Source: Deroplatys truncata
Lineage: Eukaryota; Arthropoda; Insecta; Mantodea; Mantidae
Assembly: GCA_030765065.1 (NCBI GenBank)
Contig: CM060977.1
Location: forward strand, 158,048,052 to 158,112,051
Direction: 5' to 3'
DNA length: 64,000 bases
Shown here in pieces: positions 1-10,814 of the stretch. The notes below the pieces were generated by a model, which saw only the letters and a program-made list of their open reading frames with translations, was not told the DNA's origin and searched no databases. The translations under genes were made by a program, and so were the position numbers. Position 1 is the first letter of the stretch. Every line of letters begins with the position of its first letter.

Positions 1-145
1 ATGTACATAATACACTGACTGTTACATACATCTTATGTATTATATTATGCACATATTATTTTAAGGCGGGCTGTTATTTTTTTAAATTATATAATTAGAC
101 TGAAATCATTTAAGCGTTAAAATACTGCCTCAAAGAGTGATTAAA
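1..145 (-). repeat. Dispersed repeat X, partial copy cut by the window start
   Basis: The reverse complement of this stretch matches 530-625 (the AACAGCCCGCC block and the ATGTATGTAACAGTCA block) and 14505-14640, including GAGGCAGTATTTT and ATGATTTCAGTCTAATTATA. It is therefore a minus-strand copy of the repeat seen at 530 and 14505, lying head to head with the copy at 530. It runs off the left edge of the window. Confidence 0.6.
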
Positions 146-796
146 TTTGAGGCATTGGCATGGGAAAGGCAAAAATGTGAATTTTCAAGTTTTTAATTGA
201 GAAGGTAGTATGTCCTTATGAAATCAACTTACGTTGAAAATGCAGTTGCTAGAGAGCATTGGTCGTATGTGCACAGCTGTTGCCACAGACAAAGTCGTAA
301 CTCTAGTGTCAGTGCTGCCGATACCCGAATGGAACTTCTAGAAGTGCTGCTAACAAGCAATAGTGATTGTTGTGATACAGATCTGTGTTTACAGTCAATA
401 TGCCTCCAAAGCCCCTTCCATATAGAATGGTAAGTTGAATTACTGATTCTTGCTTTACTATTTCTTGAGTGTACTCGTTTGTATACCAAACAAAATCTTT
501 TCCGGGCAACGTGTAAATGCCGTGAATAAAAAAAATAACAGCCCGCCTTAAAGTAATATGTTTTTAACATAATAAATAAGATGTATGTAACAGTCATTGT
601 ATTATGTTTATATTATTGTGTACATGTATAATAATGTTATATGAATGTATTAGTTAATTTAATAATGTAGGAGCTGTAAGAATAGAAGCCGAAAGTTGCT
701 AACAATGAGGTAACAATGAGGTAACCTTGAGGCAATAATGAATTGGAAAGTTTAATAATGCTACTAGTAATTCTTGGAACAATAATGTAATAATTT

Positions 797-918
797 TAAA
801 AGAGTCTTCCGGGCTGATTTGCCGTGGTCTGCTGGAGTAATTGGATCCAGACGTTTCGTCCACTACTGCGGTGGACATCATCGGTGGCGTGGTCGAAGTC
901 TTCTTGGTGAAGGTACAG
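797..918 (+). repeat. 122-bp inverted repeat, left arm
   Basis: Every position pairs with its partner in 1726-1847 (coordinates sum to 2644), and I found no mismatch over 122 bases. The arm includes TCTTCCGGGCTG, GCCGTGGTCTGCTGG and CCAGACGTTTCGTCC. Perfect identity suggests a recent duplication or ongoing conversion. Confidence 0.85.
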
Positions 919-1163
919 TTGTGTCTGAGGCGTCGAGCCAGGAGCCAGGAGCCAGGAGCAAGAACAGGTCGCCCGAGTTTACTCGGGCGGAAGGTTAATC
1001 GCCACGGTACCTATCCGTTTAGTTACGGATTTACCCGTGCGGTGAGATAGATTGGTCTAATAGCAAGCGTTTTGTCGATGTCTACATGATGATGGCGGTT
1101 GCTGGCCCCTCGTGTTGCTATTGGCTCGGGTCGGTGATACCGCCTGGGCGGACAAGCGACTAG

Positions 1164-1349
1164 ACGGTGACCGAGCTCGATGCTGCTTAACTTGGCGGCC
1201 GCTTGCTGGACCGTCAGTTAAGCAGTGCCATCTAGCGGGGGCCGATGGGAATGGGTAATTCGGTGTAGGGGTACCAAGGAAAGCAGTTGAGTGGTGCGGC
1301 TGAGTGGTCACCCAACCAGCCGTGACCGGTCTCAATTCTGCTTAACTTG
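1164..1349 (-). repeat. Paired 31-bp motif in the LINE 3' region
   Basis: Positions 1164-1194 and 1319-1349 share the pattern CCG-G-CTC-AT-CTGCTTAACTTGG with few differences, about 155 bases apart and in the same direction. An inverted TTAAGCAG lies at about 1216-1223, so the first copy could also form a stem. Its role is unknown; repeated 3' motifs in LINEs can be reverse-transcriptase recognition sites. Confidence 0.5.
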
Positions 1350-1381
1350 GGGTGCGTGTGGTAGATAGGATGAAGTGGCAG

Positions 1382-1725
1382 TTATGGACCAAGGGCATCC
1401 TTGGGGAGGCGGTAGCTTCTTCGTCGCCTCGGTTGGCGTTGGTCATATTGGCCAAGCACATTAACCAGTCGGTTGGGATGAGGTGCAAGCTTTGTGTAAA
1501 TTGTACGAGCTCTTTCTCGTACAACATCCACAATGTAAGGGAGTCCTGATTGGGAGTGAAGGATGTGTGATGGGAATCTGCGATCTGTGCCGTAGATCAT
1601 CCTTAGTGCCCTGTTCTGCACGGTCTGGAGTCTGCGCATAGTGGACGGAGCCACCGAGCCCCAGACCTCGCAGCCGTACAGAATTACTGTCCGGGATGCC
1701 GTATTTATGCACGTGGGGATCTTCT
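1382..1725 (-). pseudogene. Reverse transcriptase C-terminal fragment, Jockey-type non-LTR retrotransposon
   Basis: About 115 open codons read leftward and include ILYGCEVWGSVAPSTM, RLQTVQNRALRMIYGT and APHPNRLV. That order (a [LI]YG..VWG block, a leucine-rich 'LQ..QN+ALR' block, then HPN..V) is the region just after the catalytic palm in Jockey-clade reverse transcriptases. The FADD-type catalytic core and the endonuclease are absent, so the fragment is inactive. The open frame continues upstream into the inverted-repeat arm to 1825, but that part shows no RT similarity. Downstream lies a GC-rich 3' region. Clade assignment rests on motif recognition only. Confidence 0.75.
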
Positions 1726-1847
1726 CTGTACCTTCACCAAGAAGACTTCGACCACGCCACCGATGATGTCCACCGCAGTAGTGGACGAAACGTCTGGATC
1801 CAATTACTCCAGCAGACCACGGCAAATCAGCCCGGAAGACTCTTTTA
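1726..1847 (-). repeat. 122-bp inverted repeat, right arm
   Basis: Reverse complement of 797-918. On the plus strand it can form a hairpin, GTCCAC (1768-1773) with GTGGAC (1781-1786) around a 7-base loop, then GAAAC, then GTCTG (1792-1796) pairing with CAGAC (1813-1817). Its inner edge coincides with the point where reverse-transcriptase similarity begins. Confidence 0.85.
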
Positions 1848-1995
1848 GAATTACGAACACCGGCCGTGAAAGCCTACGCTTACTCAATAATGTAATATTT
1901 TAAAAAGTTTATAAATAGCCAATCAACAACTAGAAAACCTTAAGTTAAATAAAAAAGTATTCTATTGGAGTAGGATTAGCCAATCAGAGACTTGA

Positions 1996-3344
1996 AATAG
2001 AAACTGATCCAGATGAAGGTGCAGATTTTGATTGGAGTTGTGTTCAAAAAGATGTTAAACACGTCAGAAGAAACGTACCTTGCATATCAGCAGTCTATTT
2101 CCAAAACTCTGAAGATTTTTTTATTAATTACTTGCACTTTTTAACACGTAAACTTTATAATATTCTCGCCGTAAAGAATTTTATATGTCTCACACTGAAT
2201 ACGTATTGAACTGCTCGGGAACGCGTCTAGCGTCCGGTTGGGAACGCTGTGTACTAGCGATTGGCGTTTATCGCTTAAATTTGTAAATCATTTAATGACA
2301 TTAAAATGTGGAAGTAGTTTTAAGAAAGGACAGTCAATAACATCAATCACTAACTTGCAGTGCTTGTAACGCCTTGAAAGAAAACCAGTCATCGCTGATG
2401 CCAAAAATAGAGACATCTATATTGGACTTTCTGAATGCAAAGTATTATGCAATTTATCAGAATATTTGTTCATGATGCTAAGCAGCGATTCCTATATTGT
2501 ATCTTTAAGAAAACATTACGTTACAGACAATTGCGTCAGTATTTCAAATTTCATATGTAACATAAATTGTGAGTGCATAGTTTCTATTCCAAGCAGTTTC
2601 TGTAATAATGTTGCCGAGAAAGTATTCATAAATTTGTTGTTTGCTTCCCCTGAACAATTTTATTTACGACCTTTCCCCGTCAATGCCTCAACTGTCCAAA
2701 CTTGGAATGTCTACCCTATAAAACGGACAACCTTCTGCAGTCTGTTCGAGCTTTTCCCAAAAGACACCCACCGGTTGAAATGCCCATCCTGTAAGAATTT
2801 AGTTCATGGAAGAAATGCTGCTAGAAGTAGTCTCGGTAAATGATGGTCCTATGTTCTTATCTCAACAGAAATAGACTCCTGTTGTTATAGGCATATAACA
2901 GGAACATTCTGCAAATATTTACCTTCACAGCAGAGCGCTGAAGCCAGTTTGTTGGAAGCTAACCAAACGCTTTTCGAAGTCGACTCAACTGACCGTCCTA
3001 TTACATTCCCTGGTAAATGCATCCTGTTTTATTCTTATTTTTTCTGTTTCATGCCTTTCAAAACCAGCTAACCTAAGAAAAACTACTGATCAGCGGTGTC
3101 GTGAATGCTCCATATTATGAACATACTTTTTTCCATGGTTGGAGCTAAATGTCGGCTTACCAAAAATGGCAAAGAAATACTAACAATGAAAACAATGAAA
3201 CACATAAACATTCTCACTTATTAACTTAACTGTGAAGCTAAAATACATTTATCCATTGAGCTGGGGAATTCCATTTATTGATAAAATGAATAGCGACAGC
3301 TTATTATACCTGAAATGCAGAGGAATTTTGGGAGATTATTCACC
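1996..3344. other. No recognised feature
   Basis: AT-rich sequence. The longest open stretch is 2466-2843 (+, 125 codons). It has a CPSC motif near its end but matches no family I know, has no clear coding bias and lies among dead repeats. I do not call it a gene. Confidence 0.4.
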
Positions 3345-4375
3345 TCTATAGCAAATGTTGAAAATGTCCTCCATCCTGCATAAGACACAACTCAACACGC
3401 CCTTCCATGTTACTGACTACTCGTTGGAGGACTGTGTTGTCAATAGCTTGAATTTTCTGTGTAATGTTGTGCTTCAGATCGTCCAATGACTAGGGACATG
3501 TGGTATAAACCCTGTCTTTTAAGTAACCCCATATAAAGAAGTCCGACGATGTCAAATCCGGAGATCTCGGTGGCCACAGGTTCTTGGAAATTATCCGGTC
3601 GTCAAAGAAACTTGCAAATAGTGCCATGGATTCATTTGATGTATGGCATGTAGCGCCGTCCTGCTGAAAATATCCTTGACTCAGTTCTACATCGTCTAGT
3701 TGTTCAGCAAACTCCATGAAAATCCATTGGTACTCTGCAGTGTTCACATTGTTTTAAAAAAAATGGTTCTACTATTCTCTGTGCGGATATTGCGCACCAA
3801 ACTCCGATTTTAACCGGGTGCATAGGTGCTTCATGAATAACGTGTGGATTTTCGTGGCCCAATAGCGTGATTATTTGAGTTCACATAGCCGGATAAATGG
3901 AACCATCTTCATCTGTGAAAACCACGTGATGGACAATATGGCAGGATTTTGCAAAATGAACGCCTGAAACCAGCGACAATAATTCAGTCGTCTATCCTTA
4001 TCTGGTTCCTGTAACTGATGGACAACCGTAATCCTATACGGCTTTAGGCCTGCACCTTCACAGCTCTCTGACACATTGAGTAGCTGTACCCTGTCTCCTG
4101 CAACAAACGTCTTAATGATTTTTTGGGAGACTGATCCAGTCGTGCTCTTACGTCAACAACCGTGGGAAGTCTAGATGAACGAGTTTTGCCTTTTTCACTC
4201 ACCAGAAATGCAGTTGTTTCCAATTTGTTTACCAGTCCCAATATTGTGTTTCTTTGGGGGAATTCCGAACACCAAATTCTCTCTGATATGCCCTTTGAGT
4301 AGTGTAATTGAATTCGTAATCCAGTATTACTTTACAAGGAAGAGTTGTTCATTTAATGTACCCCATTTTAACGTT
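3345..4375 (-). pseudogene. Degenerate IS630/Tc1/mariner-type transposase with DUF4817-like N-terminus
   Basis: Read leftward, several frames together give a whole transposase. An N-terminal helix-turn-helix region has TTQRAYQREFGVRN and SPKETQYWDW (about 4330-4230), as in DUF4817 proteins. A linker follows with LDQSPKKSLRRLLQETGYS and YRITVVHQLQEPDKDRRLNYC (about 4150-3970). The DDE domain has a region resembling NPHVIHEAP...KIGVWCAIS (3860-3790), FQQDGATCHTS with the second acidic residue, and WPPRSPDLTSSDFFIWGYLKD (3680-3510). The C-terminus has LKHNITQKIQAIDNTVLQRV (from 3478). Frameshifts and stops, including a TAG near 3490, separate the parts. I found no terminal inverted repeats. Confidence 0.8.
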
Positions 4376-5172
4376 GACTAGAACAAAATCTCAAAAACGG
4401 TTGCCGACAATAAAACTAGCAATTACGAATAAAACATGAACAGCTGCGCATCTAGTGACAGAACATTCTGCTTAATTTGGTACTAAAATTGGGGCACTGA
4501 GTGAATTAATTAAAGAAATAAATGTGCCAGTTCTTCATGAATCACCCAGCATCTACTGTATGTTTGGAAGTGCTTGGGCGTTGTAAGACCTGATGAACAC
4601 TTAATTTTATTTGCAACAGAATTCTCTATGTATTGCTCGGCTACATTTGTACATTCTTCAGTAAACACCTTTTTCTTTTTAAACGAGTGTGTGCTCCTTC
4701 GTATAATCTTCTGGATCTTTTGGTAGCAAATCAAACCGCCTCACTAGAAGCACAGTTTCATCTTTTGGTTCTTCAAAATTATCCATTTTGCATTTAAACT
4801 CACAGTGTAAACAATGAAATCAATATAAATGATAACGTTGCTACGCATTCTTTCAATCATTCCAAAGCTCCTTATCCCTTGTCAATAATTGCAAAACACC
4901 TCAATGAAATAGTTCCGGTGAAGCTCAATAAAAATAAGTAAAATGCGACAATTTAGCTCCGGTCGGGAAAATAGTATATACACTACGGGAGCGCAACAGA
5001 TTTTCCCCTCAGGCTCCAATTATACACCTTATGGAAAATTATCTGTTTCTCTCCCTTAATGTATAATATATTATTACAGTGCACGTAGTTTAACATAAAT
5101 ATTCTCTCTTTTAGCTCTATCTAATTTTTTATAAAATAAATGTGCAACCTTATGAAACGTGCTATACAATTA

Positions 5173-6010
5173 CACTAGTCTGCATGATATTGGATGACTG
5201 AAAAATAATAAGTGATTCTGACTCACTTTTTATGCTGATTTCAGAACTGCTTTTAGCTTTTGTTCTATCATGTACACTTTTTCATATATTTCACTTCAAA
5301 AATATAGAGTTATAAAGATATTGCTAAGATTTTGAGAAGACAATGAATGTGAGAGAAATAGAAGCATGGACCGCCTTCCGATCAGTTACTGAAAACTTCT
5401 TAGACAATAACAAAGATCCTAATTACAAGGCCATTGTCGAAACAATGTTGGAAAATTTCAAGAACATGGGTTGTAACATGAGTGTAAAGGTGCATTTTCT
5501 GTATTCACATATCGACTACTTTCCAGAAAATCTGGGACATTATAATGAAGAGCAGGGTGAACGTTCTCACCAAGATATTAAGGAAATGGAGAGAACATAC
5601 CAGGGGAGATGGAATGAAACTATGATGGCCGACTACTGTTGGATGTTGAGGAGGGACAGTCATCTTCAAGGATCTGCAAGGAAGTCAAAGAAGAGAGAAA
5701 GTTTGAAAAAAATTAAATGAACACTCTGACTTCTTGTTTTGTCAAAATGTAGTCATGAAATAAATTAGGGGAGTTCTTGAGAGCATTCTTAAAATTTTCT
5801 TGAATAAAAACTTACCTTGTGTGAAATGGTATTTGAATACTTTTCTACGCTCATTAGTAAAATTGTCAAAACATTACTTCTTATTTTGTGTAAAAACCTG
5901 ACATGATAGAAAAAATGGAAGTTATTTCTGGAATCAGCATAAAAACTTGATTCAAGAACACCTACTTTTAAGAAATCATCTGACAAAAAGTTTGAAAATG
6001 CAGACTAGTG
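5173..6010 (+). mobile_element. CACTA-ended DNA element, copy A
   Basis: The ends are CACTAGTCTGCAT (5173-5185) and its exact reverse complement ATGCAGACTAGTG (5998-6010), flanked by TTA on both sides (5170-5172, 6011-6013). A CACTA start with a 3-bp target duplication is the hallmark of the CACTA/CMC (En/Spm) superfamily. It matches copies at 26341 and 58879 but lacks about 165 bp of the coding region, and a separator of reading frames remains near 5335. No transposase catalytic region is present, so it must have moved by enzymes supplied elsewhere. Confidence 0.75.
5343..5720 (+). pseudogene. C-terminal fragment of a conserved element-borne protein (copy A)
   Basis: 125 codons from an internal ATG to TGA/TAA include REIEAWTAFRSVTENFL, NYKAIVETMLENFKNMG, VHFLYSHIDYFPENLG, EEQGERSHQDIKEMERTYQG and MMADYCWML, then a lysine-rich tail. 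The same protein, with more N-terminal sequence, is in copies B and C. I have seen this type of sequence as repeated uncharacterised proteins in invertebrate genomes but cannot name a family or reaction. This copy has no internal stop in the retained part but lacks the preceding region because of an internal deletion. An AATAAA signal follows at about 5759. Confidence 0.6.
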
Positions 6011-6276
6011 TTATCATTAGAAGTTAGCGCTAATACAGGATATGGTATAATTCACTTAACCGGTCTACTGCTTTAGTAATTACTTGTTTAAGAAACGGAG
6101 GCTGTCTAAGTGGTCTTGTTCATATATTTAAGGCATACTCAATCACTGATTAACGTATCTTATCAGTTATGTCCCTATTAATTTAAAATGTTTCTAAATT
6201 TGCCTCTGATCTAATCACTTAGGTGCTATAGGTTTAATGATCTTTCAGCAAATACATTGAGTACCTGAAAATAATT
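6011..6276. other. No recognised feature
   Basis: AT-rich sequence between the CACTA-ended element and a SINE; no open frame or repeat match found. Confidence 0.4.
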
Positions 6277-6815
6277 CCGGGCGGGATGGCTCAGGCGGTT
6301 ACGTCTGTGGTCCGCATTCGAGAGGTCCCGGGATCGATCCCCGGCGACCGCTCACTCTGGCCCATGGGTTTGTCGTGGTTTCCCCGGGTCGCCTGGCGAA
6401 TGCTGGGGTGGTTCATCTTCTACCACGACTCTCTTTCTCTCATTTCCTGTACCCGCCATCTTCCTTGTCATCTACTTGCTTGTAGGACCAGGCGACGGTG
6501 TTCGGCGGGTTGCGGCTGCGCGGTGACTTGCGTTCTGTAAAGGTTTCTTCCCTGGCGTCGCTGCGGTACCGCTCAGTTAGGTCTCTCCTCAGTGCGGGGC
6601 TCCAGGTCGGAGGACCCTGGAGATTGGTGGCTTGTGGACAGGGGCGTTCTTTCTGGAAATGTTAGGGACCCCGTCCGTGTTTGCCCCTGACGGCATCCGG
6701 ATCTGGACTCCCAGAGGTCATTTTGGAAGCACAATGCCCCGACTGGCCTGCGTGCGGTGCTCTGCCCCGGTTCGGGTGGCCCCTCCGTGATATGTACCTT
6801 TCGTTACCTTTACCT
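6277..6815 (+). mobile_element. Long tRNA-derived SINE (family A)
   Basis: The tRNA-like head has box A TGGCTCAGGCGG and a box B-like GGGATCGATCC, followed by TGTCGTGGTTTCCCCGGGTCG and GGCGAATGCTG. A long GC-rich body contains GTTTCTTCCCTGGC and CTCAGTTAGG, and the tail reads TACCTTTACC. The body matches 13672-14245 and, inverted, the head-proximal part of 39717-40256. There is no coding capacity; open frames here are accidental. Confidence 0.75.
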
Positions 6816-7112
6816 GAAAATTAGTGAAGCAAAGTTTCTCTTACATCTTAATACTCACTTCCGTAATGTGGGAGTGGCGTCTCAAAAATTCGAATTTCAA
6901 TTAGCATTTGTTTCCTTGATTCTGTTGTACTGAGACTCAGGTTTTAGATGAAAATGACAAAATTTTCGATTTTTGAGTTATATCATGAATATTCTATACA
7001 CACCTGCGAATCATTTTGGCCAAATATGTTTCACGATCCGCCATTTTTAAAAGCCCAGAGACATATTTAAGTCACCCGTGTGCTCACTTTAAACCACACT
7101 AGATCCACCCAC

Positions 7113-7115
<3 letters not shown>

Positions 7116-7153
<38 letters not shown>
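7116..7153. repeat. (TC)n microsatellite
   Basis: About 19 uninterrupted TC units. Confidence 0.9.
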
Positions 7154-7157
<4 letters not shown>

Positions 7158-7689
7158 TTTCTTCATTCCTTACATTTCAGTTTTTTCTGATTGGTATGTA
7201 AATTTCCAAACATCATAATCTCAAATATACTATATATATATATTTTCAAATATGCGTTCTATAATTGCTTTATTGATTGGCACACAAACCATTAATTTAT
7301 ACTAAAAATGCAATTTTAAAACCAATAACTTCATAAAACTACAAGTTTGTTTCTCTACAACTAATAACATCAGTTTTAATCAAATACTTATATTTATTTT
7401 TACTGTACTAAAGCATCAGAAAATGTCATTATCATACTTCTCTGACACATGTGAATATGCAAGGCATTTTTTAAAAAGATGCATGTTTTTGCTAATTTTA
7501 AACTGTTTAATAAAATTATCTCAGAAACCGTTTGAGCTTTTGCACAGTAATAGCTTTATTTGCTCATATTAAGTGTACCAAATTTCAAGTTAAATTACTT
7601 TAAAATTAACAAAGAAAATGCAATCCCAGTCTCCCTTAAGGCAAAAAGATGCTGAGGTACTCTCAGCTCAAAAACAAATTTATTTTATT

Positions 7690-7948
7690 TATGGACGCTC
7701 TTTAACCACTATGGCTCTTAGCTTCCCATTCTATATTGGGCGTGAAAGATGGCTAATTTTTGCTCAGAGGCCTCTTTATCAAGCTTGAGGTTCTTTTCCG
7801 TGCCGTAAATCTACGACACGGGACCACCGGCTTTACTTCCCTTCCGAAGGAAGCCATGCTAATGATTTTTACGTCCGAAAAAATCCATCGCCCTCCGCCG
7901 GGTTTGAACCCACGCTCTCGCTAACCACTACACCACGGAAGACGACAC
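7690..7948 (-). mobile_element. tRNA-derived SINE (family B)
   Basis: Read leftward from 7948 the head is CTTCCGTGGTGTAGTGGTTA (box A) and GGGTTCAAACCC (box B), closing with GGCGGAGGGCG. The body holds GCTTCCTTCGGAAGGGAAG, CCGTGTCGTAGATTTACGGC and CTCAAGCTTGATAAAGAGGC. The end is GTTAAAGAGCGTCC. The copy at 42565 matches over the full length. The head resembles a tRNA with anticodon-arm decay. Confidence 0.85.
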
Positions 7949-8040
7949 TCTCAGCTTAATGGACCTATTTTGATTTGATCATTACCCTATCCATTTCATT
8001 CAAAGTTTCTACAGATCTAAGTTGTTAAAAAGGTCGTTAA

Positions 8041-8674
8041 GTGCGCGCGCGCACACACACACACACACACTCACACACACTCACACACACACACACACTC
8101 ACACACACACACTAACTCACACACACAAACACACACACTCACACACACACTCACACACACACACTCACACACACACACTCACACACACACTCACACACTC
8201 ACACACACACTCACACACACACACTCACACACTCACACACACTCACACACTCACACACACACACTCACACACACACTCACACACACACTCACACACTCAC
8301 ACACACACACTCACACACTCATACACTCACACACTCACACACACACACTCACACACACACTCACACACTCACACACACTCACACACTCACACACACACTC
8401 ACACACACACACACTCACACACTCACACACACACTCACACACTCACACTCACACACACACACACACTCACACACTCACACACACACTCACACACACACTC
8501 TCACACACACACTCACACACACACACACACTCACACACACTCACACACACACACTCACACACACACACTCACACACACACTCACACACACACACTCACAC
8601 ACACACTCACACACACACTCACACACACACTCACACACACACTCACATACACACTCACACACACACACACACAC
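8041..8674 (+). repeat. Long (CA)n / (CACACT)n compound microsatellite
   Basis: About 630 bases of CA dinucleotides interrupted at short irregular intervals by CT, giving runs of CACACT and CACACACT. It begins with GCGCGCGCG and ends at a SINE. The apparent open frame of His, Thr, Ser and Leu is an artefact of the repeat. Confidence 0.95.
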
Positions 8675-9012
8675 CCGACACGGTAGCCAAGTTCGTTCAA
8701 GCAAGGACTCATGAACGGGAGGTCTACGATTCGAAATTCCAATTCCACCAGGACCGTCCTCCCTGACTGATTTTTTTCCCCAGATTTTACTCAGTCTTAG
8801 TAACTGGCAAATGCCGAAGATGTGTCCTAAATTTAGGTCTGGAATAAATATATTTGGAAGTTTCTTCCGGGCTGTTACGCCGTGGACAGGTGTTCCAGAC
8901 GTAGGTCCGGAACGATTCCTTCCAAATATCCTTTCTCAAATTATCGTTTCATTTATGTATCATCAGTATCACCGCCTTTGGTGCCATAAGAACCAAGGTC
9001 GGACATTACTGC
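8675..9012 (+). mobile_element. SINE (family E) with a small internal palindromic insertion
   Basis: It shares CCAGGACCGTCCTCCC, AGATTTTACTCA, GGCAAATGCCG, CCTAAATTTAGGTCTGGA, CATTTATGTATCATCAGT and CCGCCT..GGTG with 33262-33485. Between TCTGGAATAAA and CCTTTCT it holds about 85 extra bases (8848-8935) bounded by the inverted pair TATTTGGAAG and CTTCCAAATA and containing CTTCCGGGCTG and GCCGTGG, which recur in the 122-bp arms at 797 and 1726. Confidence 0.65.
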
Positions 9013-9720
9013 GCGCATACAGGAACTTTTTTTTTATAAAAGTAGCATTACATATTACAAAACATCTCATAGCGCTAGTAATAGGAACTATATTTCCTAA
9101 TGCGGTAAAACGCAGTAGTTAATATTCTGGCATTTAGCGATGTTATACTTTTTAACTTCTCACATAAGGAGTTTTTGTTAACAGCCGCTAGGTTTGTTTA
9201 CAATTTGATGGAATTGGGGGCAATGATTACAAGCAACATTAAACAGAAAACATTTTTACAGTTTACTAGCAAGTAAAACAATGTGGTTGGTTGTTGGTTG
9301 TCACGTAGCGGAGGAGGATTTCTTAACAGTAATGTTACTGTAAAATTTGACCAAAAATTGTGAAACATTAAAAAAATAAACTTTTTTTATAATAAAATAA
9401 CACGAATTCTAAATTTTAAGAAAACAGTTTTTTTCCATTTGATGCATTTAAGTTACCAATTAACTGAAGTCATAAATTACAGGCGCATGATTATAAATAA
9501 GCACGCCCAACTTTTAACCTTGTTTTCTCGTAAACTTTTTATTCAGCATTTTTCCATACTCAAAATGCTCCACATAATGCAATTTTCTTACCAATTTGTT
9601 ACAACATTTTAAATGCTCCAATTTTGAGAAATAAACAATTAACTTTTGAAAAATCTAAAATGTTGGGAGTACAAAAACTAATAAACAATTTTCCGCAAAA
9701 TTTGAGAGTAGTAAAAAAAT

Positions 9721-10576
9721 TCTGATGTGTTTCATTCACATGACTTTCTCTATTCTTGTACAAACTATTTTTACAAACGCTTATTCTCCATATGCTTCAT
9801 GTTAATCGAGATATCGAGATGTTAATTTTATTCCTAATTTTCTTGTAGATGCAAGAGGAATTGGTAGGCTTTAAGCGATAGTCAAATATTTTAAGAGCTA
9901 TGTGGAGTATTCCATTCTCTTTGGATGTCCGGGACATAAAAAAAATGAATAACGAATTCCCATTTGAGAAAAAGTATAAGTATTGGAAAATTCAAGGGAC
10001 TAACAAGCCATATCACGAAAATGGTTCACTCAAGAAAAAAATGTATATGACATAAATTGTGTATTTTAACGTGATCTACATTTTTTGTGTAGTAAAATTT
10101 TGTTTATCTCTTATGGTTTACCAGTTATGCAAAAGTCGTTCACAATGAAGAATACTTTTGGAGACATTCCCAGAAAATTCAAGATATACATTTTATTTGT
10201 CATGAAAGTATCTTAAATATATGATATTTTAATCAAAATCGTTAGAGCCAATTTTGAGAAAATTAAAATTTTCGAAAAATGTTCCATGTAAAGGGTAATC
10301 TGGGGTGGGGGTATTTTCTTGAAAACCTTCGTGTCGCATCTCTGGAAGATACTGAACCTAAATACCAAGTTTGGTGTTTATCCGACTGTTTGTTTCTGAG
10401 TTATGCTGTTCACAGACACACAGACAGACAGGCACACACACGACATGTTTCCAAAAATACTTTATATGTATTCAGTGCACCCCAAAACATGTATTTCCGG
10501 TGAAATCTCGGTATCGAATTTTTGGGTGGAATACAATACTTCCCCTACTTACTATACGTAGTAGAGAAAGTAAAAA
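9721..10576 (-). mobile_element. HINE-like element, full copy 1
   Basis: Full-length reference copy. On the plus strand it starts TCTGATGTG after an A-run and ends GTAGAGAAAGTAAAAA. Read in its own orientation it has the 5' motif ACTTTCTCTAC, then a GT/GTCT tract (complement of 10414-10444), an internal run of T beside a degenerate copy of the palindrome (near 9930), then GAGAAAGTCATGTG and the 3' hairpin (CATGTG with CACAT). The 11-base terminal motif lies about 5 bases from the 5' end but about 22 from the 3' end, an asymmetric arrangement. No Rep/helicase coding capacity. Helentron kinship is inferred from structure. Confidence 0.75.
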
Positions 10577-10814
10577 CTGATACGATAGATCTCTTTATAA
10601 CCTCATTTACTGTAATCCCTGAACTTTTTATGTGAATATTTTTAAAAGTGCAATGTGTGGTGTATTTTTATTAGTATAACGCATTTACACAATAAGAACT
10701 TAATATTTAAATAAGCATAAAAGTTAGTATTTGGAAACATGGCATAACTTTCAACAAGAAATTGTTTCAACTGTGAATTTTCAAAAATTCACGTATGCAT
10801 TACCTTGAGCGCAT
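10577..10814. other. No recognised feature
   Basis: Short AT-rich stretch between a HINE-like copy and a SINE. Confidence 0.4.

Larger units (their letters stand above)
798..1885 (-). mobile_element. Jockey-type LINE 3' fragment flanked by 122-bp inverted repeats
   Basis: This is the insertion inside repeat X. It is bounded by a near-duplicated host stretch, AATAATGTAATA(A)TTTTAAAA at 781-801 and again at 1886-1905. A duplication of about 17-20 bp is typical of target-primed reverse transcription. From right to left it holds about 38 bp ending in CTTACTC, an inverted-repeat arm, a reverse-transcriptase tail, a GC-rich 3' region at 919-1380 and the second arm. Ordinary LINEs lack terminal inverted repeats, so this is either a chimeric insertion or a foldback element that captured LINE sequence. 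Confidence 0.6.
530..1995 (+). repeat. Dispersed repeat X, copy interrupted by a LINE-type insertion
   Basis: Positions 541-797 match 14572-14815 in order: AACAGCCCGCC, ATGTATGTAACAGTCATTG, TAATAATGTAGGAGCTGT, AATGAGGTAACC. The match resumes at about 1886-1995 with TAGCCAATCAACAAC and TATTCTATTGGAGTA. Between them lies a 1.1-kb insertion. The paired CCAAT motifs suggest a promoter-bearing repeat such as an LTR, but no TG...CA ends or internal region are visible. Confidence 0.6.

Noticed and set aside
1761-1820. Hammerhead-ribozyme-like arrangement CGATGA, stem GTCCAC/GTGGAC, GAAAC, stem GTCTG/CAGAC in the 122-bp arm
   Set aside because: The conserved U of CUGANGA is C here, the required U before the cleavage site is missing (CAGAC is followed by CAC), and stem I does not pair well. 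Similarity may be accidental.
2466-2843. 125-codon open frame with a CPSC motif
   Set aside because: No family recognised, no coding signature, no promoter or splice context.
8022-8714. 230-codon His/Thr-rich open frame
   Set aside because: Simple-repeat artefact.
10279-10503. Recurrent open frame in HINE-like copies (MFHVKG...FLENLRVASLED)
   Set aside because: It crosses the CA microsatellite, changes frame between copies, and the conservation is explained by DNA-level copying of the whole element.
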